Source of the DNA: Sclerodactyla briareus
Taxonomy: Eukaryota; Echinodermata; Holothuroidea; Dendrochirotida; Sclerodactylidae
NCBI GenBank assembly: GCA_026419785.1
Contig: JAODTK010005354.1
Location: forward strand, 1 to 64,000
Length of the DNA: 64,000 nt
Reading direction: 5' to 3'
Shown: piece by piece, positions 13,196 to 24,489 of the stretch
How positions within the stretch are numbered: the first letter of the stretch is position 1
Layout: every line of letters starts with the position of its first letter
Notes under the pieces: model-generated
What the model saw: only the letters and a program-made list of their open reading frames with translations
Database searches by the model: none
What the model was told of the DNA's origin: nothing
Made by a program: the position numbers and the translations under genes

Positions 13196-13590
13196 GAATC
13201 AGAGCTGATGCGGCATCTCTGGCCTCATAACTTACCAACGCTTGCTATGCATGCCCGAGCTGAGATCTAACATTACATCTCAATGAACATACTTCAGGCA
13301 ATCAAGATCAACTTCGGACAAAGTATATTCTTTACATCAAACCACTTTTCATAGCCTACCATACCACAGACTGTTGCGCGACAATCGATGATGCCGGATT
13401 CTTTATCCTCTGATCCTTTTTTATTCTGATAGTCCTGACAGCTTTTTCGGCAGTCCGCCAAGCGGAGATATTACTTCCTCGATGGCATGATTGGGCTATA
13501 TCAAAGTAGGCGTTCCATTTCTTCTCGGACATTCATCGAATCCACACGAATTATTCTATACCCTTCTGCTGCATTGTTTTAAATATTTGC
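13196..13590. other. Anonymous non-coding stretch
   Basis: No gene seen. Near 13517 the sequence ggacattcatcgaatcca resembles one degenerate unit of the following minisatellite. Confidence 0.5.
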
Positions 13591-13591
13591 A

Positions 13592-13747
13592 TTTGTCTGG
13601 ACATTCCCTTGAATCGAGGATCCGAGGGGTTGTCTGTGACATTCCCGTGAATCGAGAGAACGAGGGTTTGGCTGTTGACATTCCCATTGATCGATGATAC
13701 CGAGGGGTTGTCTGTGACATTCCCCATGAATCAGGATACCTAGGGGT
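13592..13747. repeat. 39-bp minisatellite, four units
   Basis: Units start near 13592, 13631, 13669 and 13709. Each has the shape tgtctgtgacattcccntga, then atcgagga.nccgaggggt. The period is a multiple of three, so the first three units remain in one open frame as a 13-residue repeat. I see no evidence that this is translated. Confidence 0.85.
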
Positions 13748-15620
13748 ATCCTACGGTAATGACGTAAAGCGAATGACAGTTGACTGAGAGAAAAATTACA
13801 CTGTAGTCAACAACATACCTAGCGCGATAGTTTTCGTGACTTAACAATGTGGCATGACTTGCTTAACGTGTTGTTAAGTATCAGGTGTTCTCTAATCGAT
13901 TTAATTGATTTTAATGACGCGCGTTGTATGATCGTTATACATTTTCGTGAGGAACGCGCAGTTAATACATAAGCGTATTGAAGTACTCAACTGTACGCTC
14001 AAACAAACCCGTTCAAATGACCCCATTGCAACATCGCCTGATGCGAATACGTCTGTTTTTTTGTTTTTGTTTCTTTGGACCGGTATCTAACTAATCGCTA
14101 ATCATAGGTGAAAACTCATACTATGTTAAGTATTGATTGAACCATTCCAAAACATCAGTTTTCATCGCAAATTGGGCCACATCATCCAAATTCGTGAGTT
14201 CAGGGATGAACAGTTGCCATTCACAGAGTCGATTTTCCACTGTTATTCAGAATTTTAATGATCGAAACAATATCCGGTAAGTGGAAATTTTACTAAAACA
14301 ATGCAAACATGACATGATACAACCGTTTCCCTGCATTCAGGAAACTGTGACATTGATTAAGAATCACATATTTTCAGCCAAATGTTGAAGTTTGGTTATA
14401 TAATTGAATTGTGACACGCGAAAGCACTAACCAATTATTGCGGTACCACAGAATGAAAATCAGAAGGAGACAAATGCGCGATTGGAAGCTACTGACGAGT
14501 GTGAAATGGATACCATGCTACTGCTACCATGGCTAAAGTAACACATCCCTATGCCTCATGTTTCCGTTGGCCCCCCCCTTTAAAAATTTGACCTTTTTCG
14601 CAACATTCAATAACCACTTGACCCTTCCACGTGCACTTGTGAACACGTCTATCTTTCACTAAGGGATTTACCATGCATAACAAGCCGGATAACGATCATA
14701 TAACGAAGACAGAGATGCTAGTAATTGCAGTGGAGTGCCCCTGGTGAGTAAGGGATTACTCACGAAATTTTGAAATGAAGACGACGAAGTTGTAATTGGT
14801 ACTGAGCGTCACAGTCTGCGAAAAAGGGGTCATCGACCAAATAACAAAGCCTGGTGAGAGAACCATAAACTGTGATGCCACCCTAATAATGTATTGGACT
14901 GCTGCAGGCCGTAGGAATGCTAACCGAATGTTTCTCACCTTTTTCCATGCCCCGTATGAAACGCTGTTGGCTGCTCGGAAATGTAATTTGTGCGTAATGA
15001 ATTGTCATTGTACCATGATAGTAGATAACTTGAGACCGTTGTGTCTAGCTAGGTGCTTGGTTTACCGACGCGCTTATCCGTTTTGTACAGTCACGGGATG
15101 TTCAACTCTTTGGTATAGTTATGGTTACGAACCCTTGGTTGAGATGTTATTAACTATTTTGGTTTATTTAAGTACATGTTTTCTTTCACTCCAGATTTGT
15201 CAATTGTCCCCTCGCATATGTGCCACTCGGTTCACATCGGGTTGATGTGTCTACGCCCCAGGTCCCCCCCCTTGATACGGACTGGGTATTGTATTATCCA
15301 TTGCCGATTGTACTTCCATGTTTCAGCCAGGTAATAAGCAGAACCGGGCCTATAACCTCTGTTGCTCTATATTAGGTTGTCCATGCTGTGGCAGGTTTTT
15401 AGAAGCATTGCTCGAAGGATTTTTTAACTTCCCTAAAACTCAATGGGACACATGTCTCACTAAAAATAGTTATGAATATGGATGTTAACCAAAGCGGAAG
15501 GTTTTATGAGATGACAACCATTTACTAGGATGACTGATTATGTCGGCAATTACAAACTTGCAGAAGCTGTTCGTCCCTCAGTCCACATCCCGATTTTGTA
15601 TCACTGTAAACGGATTCAGT
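13748..15620. other. Anonymous non-coding stretch
   Basis: No recognised family. The plus-strand frame at 14796-15245 is 149 codons long and cysteine-rich but has no motif I know. I treat it as chance unless a homologue is found. Confidence 0.5.
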
Positions 15621-15621
15621 T

Positions 15622-16506
15622 GTTGTCTAACCAAACAAAACGGCGTTGGACTTGTCTCAGTCTACTATTCCGGTTCGGACCCCATGTGAAGATTAGGACC
15701 CGACTAGGGCTGAATTCGACGGATTACCCATGCTGCATACCGAAGCTCGATTTTAAATCGCATAGCCAGAAGTGCATAATATGTTTTGCGCGCAATGTCG
15801 TTTATATATCCGTAGTCTAAATATTGGCGATGTATCTTTCGAATCATTTTGTTCACTCTGAATAATTTTCAGTAGCCTGGGGAAACTTGCCCCCCCAATT
15901 TTTTAGATGAAAAAATTCGTGGAATCTGGGAAGGAAAAAACCAAGGAGGGCAAGTGAAAACAATGCGTTTCACTTTTTGCAGACTTTTCCAATTAAAAGG
16001 CCTCGGAAACGCAGAATTTTTTTTTTTTTCAATCGCACAATTCGCGCGGCGTGGAGCCGGCAGTTCCCGAATGACTGACTGTAGCTTTCGGGTGAAATGT
16101 CTGCCTTCCTCGATGGAAATGGTTCCCGTCGCTATGGCCTTAATTCCCTTTCGTCCCACTAGGGACTGTTCGGTAGAACAGAACCCTGGCAGACCCCCAC
16201 GCAAACAAACCAAGAGTAGAAACTAATAAATATAAATATAACTTTTCCAAAACGGATCGACTCCCCTGATTGTGTAGCTCCATTGTTTTGTCGTCACGCG
16301 TGGGCAAATGTCGTCACGATGATTCCTTCGTCGTGATAGCTAACTGTGTGAGGCCGAAACTTGATTACGGTTTCTTTTGCCATGTTCCTCATACGATTTA
16401 ACCGGTTGCATGCTCGCACATAGGGGATTGGGTCTGTCTGTACTCTATTCACATCACGAAAATCACCACCCCACCCCTCTTGGAAGAAATCCTGTATCCA
16501 TTCCTG
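15622..16506. mobile_element. Dispersed G/C-tract element, copy A
   Basis: From 15622 to about 16216 this aligns along its length with 53403-54035. Shared blocks in order are ttgtctaaccaaacaa, ccccatgtgaagat.aggac, ttttaaatcg.atagccaaaa-type, gcgcgcaatg, ctttttgcagnctttt, a T run, cgcgcg, and cacgcaaac.aa.ccagagtagaaa. A reversed element-like end (ccattcctg, reverse complement CAGGAATGGATACAGGATTT) lies at about 16487-16506 and may close the element. Open frames across both copies do not keep a common reading frame. Class unassigned. Confidence 0.7.
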
Positions 16507-16509
16507 GTA

Positions 16510-17160
16510 AAAGTATTGTGCTATAAGGGGCCACACTCAATTTTACTTACATGGGGATTGAGAGACAAACGTACCTGGCATGTGGGTGGGATCGTGTTAT
16601 CGAGTTAATACATACCAACAAAATTGACAAATATAACTTTTTCCATCTTTTTTTTCTAAAATTGGCCTTGCCCTCATTCTACACCACAGGATCCTGTCCA
16701 CTCATTAGGAAAGGTTTCATCAGCTTGATCAGGCGTTTTCGGGGCAAGCTTCTGGGCTAATCCGATCTTGGCGAGAAATAATTCGCTCGCACAATCTTTT
16801 TCAAATGACCTCCATATTTAAACGCACACCCAAAACATATAGTGTTCTCCCCCCCCCCCCTTCCCTCCAGAAAGCTCGACACGTCAATTTATCCTTGTTC
16901 TGGGCAATTGATTCTGTGCTCGTTGTGTGCAATTGGTAGACCTCTCGTGCTTCAGAGACCTTCCAATTCATCCAAAACAATTTGTTCCTTTCACTCACAC
17001 GATTGCGATTATAAAAAGTCAAATTCCTACGCGCAAGTGGAAACAATGCTTTGGTGAAGACTTTGTCTCTCAACGGCAAACCAACATGTGTATATTTGAG
17101 ATCACTACCTGCAAAATTGTCGTTGTACTACGTTGAGTTGTGTTTAATACGGAGCTAGTC
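16510..17160. other. Anonymous non-coding stretch
   Basis: Nothing named. A C tract lies at about 16849-16861. Confidence 0.5.
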
Positions 17161-17164
17161 TAAT

Positions 17165-17625
17165 GGACCCCAGGTTTCCTCCAAAATCCCCTGAAACAAT
17201 CATTTCAGATTTTTTGTTATGCGTTTTTTCAACAAAATACCATGAATGCCGTTTCCGGCCATCTGGGAGGCCTCTCAGACCTGAAAAATTGGGGGTGCGC
17301 TCGCGCCCAACTCCTGGTGGCGCTCCGCTTAGCTGTCAAAACATGATGAATACTCATATGCCCTTGGTTCACCACATCGGCACCCCCACCATGGCCCCTA
17401 CTAAAAAAAATTTCTGGCTTTACACCCCACTGATAGATTTAACGTCGTCCAAATCAAAATTAACACAGTTCAGGTATATACGGTGAATTCAGTTGCACCC
17501 CCCCCCCCCCCGATTTTGGGGGCTTCGCGCCTCCTTGCGCTTCCCATATTTCTCTCCCAATATAATATGTTGATAATTTTGGCGGCGGCCCCCTCTAACC
17601 GAAAAATCCGGGGAATCCGCCCCTG
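17165..17625 (-). mobile_element. Dispersed G/C-tract element, reverse orientation
   Basis: The core motif lies at 17248-17337 (gccgtttccggccatctggg ... cgcccaactcctggtggcgc tccgctt). A long C tract follows at 17497-17510. The sequence then ends in ggaatccgcccctg at 17612-17625, whose reverse complement CAGGGGCGGATTCC is a typical-looking element terminus. The left boundary is a guess. Confidence 0.6.
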
Positions 17626-17629
17626 GGGG

Positions 17630-18236
17630 CCGCCCCTAGGGTTATGAGGCTCGGGCTCCTAGTATCCGACAAATTGTCTCAATCGAGGAACACTATATTA
17701 AAAATTTAATTGTTAGTGATAAGGGTCCACATACTGCGAGGTTCACAGCTGCTCCTCGCCAGGAGAAAACTCGAGGGACTTGAATTCGGAGAGAATCGGG
17801 AGATTGTATGAACGCATCGAGAAAAAAATTCGTTGGAGGAAATGTTCCGGGCAGTGGCAAACCGCGATTTTGAAAATCATTCCGTAGTGAGTAAGAAAAA
17901 ACCATGGAGCTATTTTATTAACTGCACCAGCAAAACGGCAGAATATCTAAAACTATTTGGGAGAGAAAAATACAATGACAGGTCGTCCGAGCTACAAATG
18001 AAACGACATGCGATTGGAAGTGTATGGTGTATATTGTCATAAATATGGACATACATATTTTGTGACTCTCCAATGCAAGGAAGATGGGGGGCAATTCTAG
18101 GTAGTTAGAGCAACACGGATGCGGAAAAAGTACCCAGTATTAGCGCTTCCCAGTGGGGGAGTGGGGCCCATCTTTCGTAGGTATGGCGGCTGACCAATAA
18201 CGCCCTGTTGGTCTACATGCACGGGGACGTAGATAA
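17630..18236. other. Anonymous non-coding stretch
   Basis: No gene or repeat recognised. Confidence 0.5.
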
Positions 18237-18237
18237 G

Positions 18238-18770
18238 TTGCAAAACGCAGGTTCGTTGGTTTTACTCTAGTGCACATAGCCCAGCCGTCAATCCGTACAG
18301 CAGGCGTTATCGTTGGATTGATAGGGCTCGCAACACAACACGCACGTATTTGAATCTATCTAATCGTTAGATTGTTGTGGCCTCAGTACCCAAAACAACA
18401 TAGTGGACTCTATTTTATCTCGTGAGAGAGTGATGGGGCTCAGTGGCGTACCCAGGGGGGGGGGAGGTGGTCAGGCCCCCCTCCCCCCCCCCCCGAACCA
18501 AGTGATCAATAATTTTAACACTAAAAACTGATTCAGTCAGGTTAGGTTCAGGGTCAGTAGAGGTCTTGCAGCGTTATTTAGCAAATAATTGGAACAGATG
18601 TGGTTTGGGGGCCACCATTAAATCGTACCTCTTTAATGAATGTATTTTATCGTTCCAGATTGCTGTGGCTAGAAACCAGCACGCCCTAGTGAATCCATTC
18701 TATGTTGGATTGTAGTGTAGTACCAAACACGAACATATGAATCTATTTTCAACACCAGGAACATTCTCCA
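18238..18770. repeat. 53-63-bp minisatellite split by an inserted G/C-tract element
   Basis: Unit starts are visible near 18290, 18353, 18406, 18639, 18692 and 18740. Each resembles aatctattttatcgttggat, then tgttgtggc, agtaccca and caacacata. Between about 18441 and 18638 the array is interrupted by sequence that begins CAGTGGCGTACCCAGGGGGG, the same type of end seen on other dispersed elements here. The insertion is therefore younger than the array. Confidence 0.65.
18441..18638 (+). mobile_element. CAGTGGCG-ended insertion in the minisatellite
   Basis: It starts cagtggcgtacccagg with G and C tracts (18457-18495) close behind. The far end is not clearly marked; the minisatellite resumes at about 18639. 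Confidence 0.45.
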
Positions 18771-18802
18771 GGGGAAACAAGCAATTCGTTGAAAGGTTGT
18801 AT

Positions 18803-18988
18803 GATTATTTTAGTTCCGGCTTCCGGATTGAACCATTTGGTTGATAAGTACATATTAAGATATATCTACTATATATATATTATAATAATTATATATATAT
18901 ATCTCTATATATATATATATATATATAATATCATATATATCTATCTTACTATATTACTAGCTATTAAATATTATATATATCTTATCTC

Positions 18989-19020
<32 letters not shown>

Positions 19021-19400
19021 TAATCCCGTGAAGACAAATTCAGAAAGACCTCAGTGAATATCAAATTAAAAAAAGGACCAAGAGCCCTTGTTATGACAGG
19101 TTAAATTAACTTCATCTAATTATAGAAACATATCTCCACAGGAAAGTATCAACCCTATCAGGAAAAGGAAGGGTATGATTTCCAATGAAGCTGGACATGA
19201 CGATGTATACCGGCAATCTCTGAACGAATTCCCTGGACCGCAATTAATGGCTAGGAGCACGAAAACCAAGCCAACTAAATCACCGTGACTCCCTCTACAA
19301 TACATAAACCAAATCGAAGCAGAACGGTTTCTCAACTTAGATTGACTCATCGCTGCGGTGGAATATCAAAAATGGATTCAATCCGGAAGCCGGGAAAATA
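18803..19400. repeat. Inverted repeat pair (about 40-bp arms) enclosing a TA array
   Basis: The left arm at 18803-18846 contains ccggcttccggattgaa. The right arm at 19361-19400 contains the reverse complement ttcaatccggaagccgg. The match extends outward through an A/T stretch and inward through ccattt and ttgat. The 515-bp interior holds a (TA)n array and about 340 bp of unique sequence. The arms look like terminal inverted repeats of a DNA transposon or a recent inversion duplication. Confidence 0.7.
18852..19022. repeat. (TA)n array, imperfect
   Basis: Nearly pure alternating TA with scattered C, G and phase changes. The tyrosine- and isoleucine-rich frames over it are artefacts. Confidence 0.95.
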
Positions 19401-19613
19401 TTATAATACATATAATATATATATATTATATATAATATATATATATATATACATATACTATATATATATTGCTATAATTAATTAGATATATATATATTAT
19501 ATATAGCTCTATATATATATATATATATATATATAATCTAATTACGTCCTATATATATATATATATATATATATATCTATATATAGATATAGATATATAT
19601 ATCATATATATAA
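19399..19613. repeat. (TA)n array, imperfect
   Basis: A second TA array directly outside the right inverted-repeat arm. Confidence 0.95.
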
Positions 19614-20530
19614 TGCTAGGGAGCTATGACGGCAGACCAGCTAGTGTTTCTCTGGCAGATACACCAGCGGTCGAATTAAACATTCCAATTCGAATATCGA
19701 TTGGTACCCAGTACACTGGAAAAAAAAAATGTGAAAAGTTCTCTCTCAACCCCGTGTTACGTATATGGTAATCTTAGTTTTTCATGGCGATAATCAATTA
19801 ATGAAGCCAATCTCCATTCAAACGTTTGAATGAATCCCGTGTTTTGGTTAAGTTCGCGTCGTAGATAGAGTTGTATCACATTTATCGATAACCCGTCTTG
19901 ATAGTAACTTACAATCCCGGATGCATTGAACCCAAGTTAGCAATTGAAAATAACAATCTGTCGGGTTTCCTCTCATTTATTAGCTCAATCCGGTAACTTA
20001 ACCGCGTCAATTAAAGAGCAAATACCGTTCATCCAAAGACACAGAAACTCCACTCCGAAAATTGGAGTAACAAAATCCGTAAATTTAGGTATACCTGGTC
20101 TATACGACGTGCTTAGTCCAGTGTCGGTCCCGTCAACCAAAACCTGGTTAATTGGGTGCGTTTTAATAACATTTTAGAAACAACTATTGCAACCCTTTCC
20201 ATTCACTACTGAAGACTTGCATACGTGTTGGTAACACTGCATGAACTTGAAATGATTTTTTAGTAGTGAAATATCGACTTTATAGGTCCTATCTCTGAGG
20301 TTGTCTTCAAGTCGAACTGTCCACGAAGTGGCAGGTCGTTGACCATGCATTGCTTAACGCGTAGGTTTTGCCCATAGTCAGGCTGTTGTTTGTAACGTTT
20401 GGCTAAATGAATGTTAGGTAGCCTAGGCCTATATCATTATTTTTTACTCACACTCAACTAACTCGGTCCAACCCCCCTATGCAGCTTCAGCTTCATTCTG
20501 AATCTGCCCAAGGTGATTCCGACTAGACAT
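19614..20530. other. Anonymous non-coding stretch
   Basis: No gene recognised. One TAGGCCTA octamer lies near 20423. Confidence 0.5.
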
Positions 20531-20534
20531 GGCA

Positions 20535-20815
20535 TGGGGCGTATACGGTGGGAGGGGGAGTTTGTCCCACAATAGTGCCGTTCAAAGCTGGGAGGGTCAA
20601 AATGGGAGGCGGGGCAAATGCCCATGCCCCCATCCCCCCTTAGTGCTCCACTCTCTAGTTGGAATCACATTGGGCATTTCCCACTTTTTTTTGTACCCCC
20701 AGTCTCCCAAAACCTGGAGGACAACAAATGGGGCGGGCAACTGTCCCACCCCCGTGCCACCATAGCGCCACTGTCTAGTCTGGATCACATGGGGCATCCC
20801 CCTGCCCCAAGAAAA
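20535..20815. repeat. Tandem repeat with 122-bp period, G/C-rich
   Basis: The landmark tagtgctccactctctag (20641) returns as tagcgcc actgtctag at 20763, each followed by tnggatcacat.gggcat. An incomplete earlier unit starts at 20573 (tagtgcc). Each unit also carries a ggggcgggca/actgtcccacc block. Confidence 0.75.
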
Positions 20816-20819
20816 AAAT

Positions 20820-23242
20820 TAATGATTTTGTACATTGTACAAAATGCGCTTACAGAAAGAATGGTTGGAATTTGTTGCAACGAATCATTCTTGTTTTCAT
20901 TTGATCTTGTCTGTCTGTACTTTATCATTTAACACACTGTCACCAAATACACCGATGGGTTGAAGGTATAACCTTTGTTAAATTTTTTGGGGGTTTTCGA
21001 GTAGTTTCGCATAATCATCAACTCGTTCTGTGAACACTATAAATAGGTTCAACTTTCAACTCATACAACGGTTAATCTGATAGTTAACGTTAAACCTGTA
21101 ACCGGCTTATCAAAGCAACACGAATGTGCGTTGCAGCAACTTTCAGCCATTTATGTAGTAACGTTTTACATATTTTTTTTACAGTGATGGGTGTAGCGAA
21201 GCTCCTTCTGCTTCACGTGTAGCGTCATTTAGCTTGAAGCCACTGGTGTGTTCGAAACGCCGATGGAGCGTGAAACCATTTCGAGAGGGGATCAGCATCT
21301 ATACTTGCATATGTTCCCCTCCACAACGTCCAAATTTGATACGTTCCCGACCTGAAATGCCGATTGTCCCACTCTAGCGAAGCTACGTCCTTCGTGGAAG
21401 CGAGTGTATAGGTGTGCGAGAATAGACAACTTATTGACTTTTCTCTTGTTGTAAGTGGGGTCCTTTTTTTTTTTTTTTTAAAACAGGTTGCGTTCATGCT
21501 CCCTTCTTTCTTACTATGTGGTCTCCATTTCATGTTACGTGTACATTGGCATTGAATAAAGAAATGAGCATTTGTTTATACCAACGTAGCTATATTCACG
21601 TGGTTTACCTTCTTGAGCTACATATATCAGTCGGGAATTATAATCATCATAATCCTATACTTGGAATTTAAACGATTCAGTTAATCTCTGTGTCTATTCC
21701 AGATCCAGGATATCAGGGAGACACATCTGTGAAATACACGTCGATGTATGCTTTCTAAATATCCCCATACCTATGAGAGGCACTCTTGAACTACCACCGG
21801 CACAAATAACCGCCTTCATGTCAACAGGCCCCAACAGGAAAAGAGCCTAATATAACGCCTCTGTCGGGGTCAAATAGCAAGCGACCTTTTTCAGCCATTT
21901 TTTCCTCTCTGTGTAGACGACAATGGTACTGGACACAATGCAAACACAAAACAAACAGTTGGAGATACCTGTCAGCTGACCAGCTGACTCAATGTGTCGT
22001 TACCATTGGAACTGATCCTCCTTGTCCTCGTTTCTACAGCGGCGAATGTTAGGCGTGCCAGTACATCTATTTTCAGCAATTACGGTACTTATTAACTATC
22101 GTTGCATCATACCCACGTTCACATTTAGTAAACAGGGGTACATTTAGTAAAACCATAGTATGAATATGAACTGGTTACGTTGTATGAACAAATGGTTTCT
22201 GAGAACATGATTCTTAAGTGAGTTTCACTCACACTACGTCACGCTACAAAAAAAGATAATACTCAACTGCATATAATCGTAAATTAAGCTGGCCTCGTAT
22301 GTTCATGCTATTTCATGCCTTATTGCAATCTTGAGGTGGAGCCAGTCAATTGGTAGATTGAAGTGTATACTTTCTATCTCTCCCATACAATACATTCCGA
22401 GTATTGGCTGAATACATATATTATAACTTGGATTCTCGATATTCTCCGATATGCATACGTGATATCAGGTTCCTCCGTTCGCATAACGGAATCTCCCGCC
22501 GCCGAATGACCTCACTTTGCAAGAGTGTTATGTGTTTGCTTGACATGGCATGGTGATGATACCAATTAGGCTTTCAGCCGCAACCTACTCCACGGTATAG
22601 AGCGAATCGGATCACACTTGATCTAAATCTTCCAGCAAATGACCCCACTCTAGAATGAAATAAGAACGTCCGGAACTGGGTTACATATATAGTATACTTT
22701 TTTCAAACCAACTCCTTTAATAATAGCATATTCACAGGAATCTCAGCAGCGGTAAAATTAGGTCAGTTTGAACAAAACTTAAATTCTATAACCCGCGCGA
22801 TCATAGATCGAGTGCTGAAGAACGATGTGAAATAGAGTCTGGATACTACTGTTCGTGTTAGCTTAGGATAAAATACTGGAGAAAATGCAGTATCGTACAA
22901 ATTATCCTGATACAAATTACCTCATAAGGAAAATTCCACATACCAAACATTCATTAAAAATAATCTACATTACAGAAATGCCTCTTATTTATCAAGAGAT
23001 TTTCTTCAGGTTCTTCTAAAAGATTCGAAACTTGAGTCAACTTGTCTAACAGTGACATCATTAGATTCTTAGCATTTTTAATGGTGGGCAGTCGTTACAG
23101 AATGTCGAAATGCAGTCTACTGAACGCAGAGAGCTTGAATAGGAATCGGGTCCCCACTAGTTCGGCTTAGATCCTACACTGTTTCGAATAACTGAGAACA
23201 AATATAGGGGATTACACCCTATTGTTTCCACTGCCCCGTATC
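20820..23242. other. Anonymous non-coding stretch
   Basis: No gene recognised. Two related blocks starting tagcgaagct lie near 21193 and 21376 in the same orientation, about 180 bp apart, and may be a worn tandem pair. Confidence 0.5.
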
Positions 23243-23400
23243 CAGTGGCGGTAGAGCCTACAAATTTAGGGGGACGCAGACCAACTTTTGATGAGTTGAT
23301 GTGTGTTATTATCTAAGCGGAGCGCCACCATTAGTTGGCGCGGAGCGTGCAGAAAATTTTGGGTACAAACCTCCCATATGGCCGGACACGACACTTCCTG
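23243..23400 (+). mobile_element. Dispersed G/C-tract element, 5' end and core
   Basis: It starts cagtggcggtagagcc. The core follows at 23311-23395: tatctaagcggagcgccacc, gttggcgcggagcg, an aaaatttt spacer and cctcccatatggccgg. The far end is not recognised. Confidence 0.65.
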
Positions 23401-23654
23401 AGCGTTGTGATTCTATATGGACCCAGTTATAAAACTGGGGTCATGTCTGCGAAATGGTAGTTATTAATAAAATGGATGTATGAAGAATGATAATGCCATA
23501 TCAGATGGGTTTGGAGACAGCAAATTCCCGCTGAGGGAGAGCCCGGGTAAAGGGATGACACACACGATTCTTCGATCATTACAGTGAATTTCCAGTGCCA
23601 TGATCGGAGACTGAGAATTATGATGCTCACCCAGGTAGCCCTTTCCCGCCCCAG

Positions 23655-23765
23655 TTGGCCAACCCACAGTGGTCACGTGGTTAGCGTATCGGACTTGCAG
23701 TCTTGTGAGGGGTTTAGGTCGACGCCCGTAGGGGTTTCCTCGGCCATTTAGTTGAACAACTAAGT
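23655..23765 (+). repeat. tRNA-derived SINE-like unit
   Basis: gtggtcacgtggttagcgta tcggacttgcagtct resembles a tRNA 5' half with an A box (tggttagcgta). It is followed by ggtttaggtcgacgcccg at the place of a degraded B box. The cloverleaf is not intact, so it is not called as a functional tRNA gene. Confidence 0.55.
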
Positions 23766-23769
23766 GAAA

Positions 23770-24400
23770 ATTTATTACGTACGTTTAGAAGACCCAAAAG
23801 TGGTGTCTTTTGAAACGTACGTTTTCCACTTGATGAAGTTTGTAACAAACAAGGAATCAAGGTTTAAAAGATGTTATTGATGTATCGTAACATATCTGTC
23901 CCAATTTTAAGTATACGTTCGATTCATAAATCAGGCTGTTTTGGGTGTCTTTTTTATTTGAAACGTACGTAACACCTAAAGCCATTACTGCAATTCATTC
24001 ACAGACAATGTCAGTCGGGGTATTTTCTCAGTTCATCAAAACTGAACAAAAATACAAGCATCACTTTCTTATGTTTAATCTAAGGACTATTTTCAAATGT
24101 CCCACTTTTGTTGCCGAGTATTGTGATACAGCGGTGATATTGTCCATCTTGAATATTCTTGTGCGCGGAGGTAAATATTTCCCATTCGATTACAGATTTC
24201 GCTACAAGCTGCGAATATCGCAGACCAGCGGCCCCCAACGTTTCGGTACGGCAACTTGTGTTGAACCTTCGTATCCTAGTTTCACAGTTATTTAGGGCTG
24301 TTATAATCTATTGTCGATATTCCATCATGTTTCGCAGATGATAATGATAGTTTAAATTTCGATGTTGGTGTTAATTTTCGAATTTCATCTGGTCAAAATT
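23770..24400. other. Non-coding stretch with repeated TGAAACGTACGT motif
   Basis: The motif acgtacgtt occurs near 23776, 23815 and 23963, twice preceded by gtgtctttt. It may be the body or tail of the preceding SINE-like unit. No gene seen. Confidence 0.4.
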
Positions 24401-24401
24401 T

Positions 24402-24485
24402 TAGGGGGGGACGGACCCCCCACTCTGATTTTTTGGGGGACGCGCCCCCCCCCCCCGACTCCCCCCCCCCCCCCTCCCCGCTTGC
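24402..24485. repeat. G and C tracts with element-like end
   Basis: Alternating G and C tracts end in cgcttgcgccgcctatgcc, whose reverse complement GGCATAGGCGGCGCAAGCG looks like the start of a dispersed element. No core motif was found nearby. Confidence 0.5.
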
Positions 24486-24489
24486 GCCG

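Noticed and set aside
18789-18995. Tyrosine/isoleucine-rich frame, and a similar one at 40092-40283
   Set aside because: Product of (TA)n arrays.
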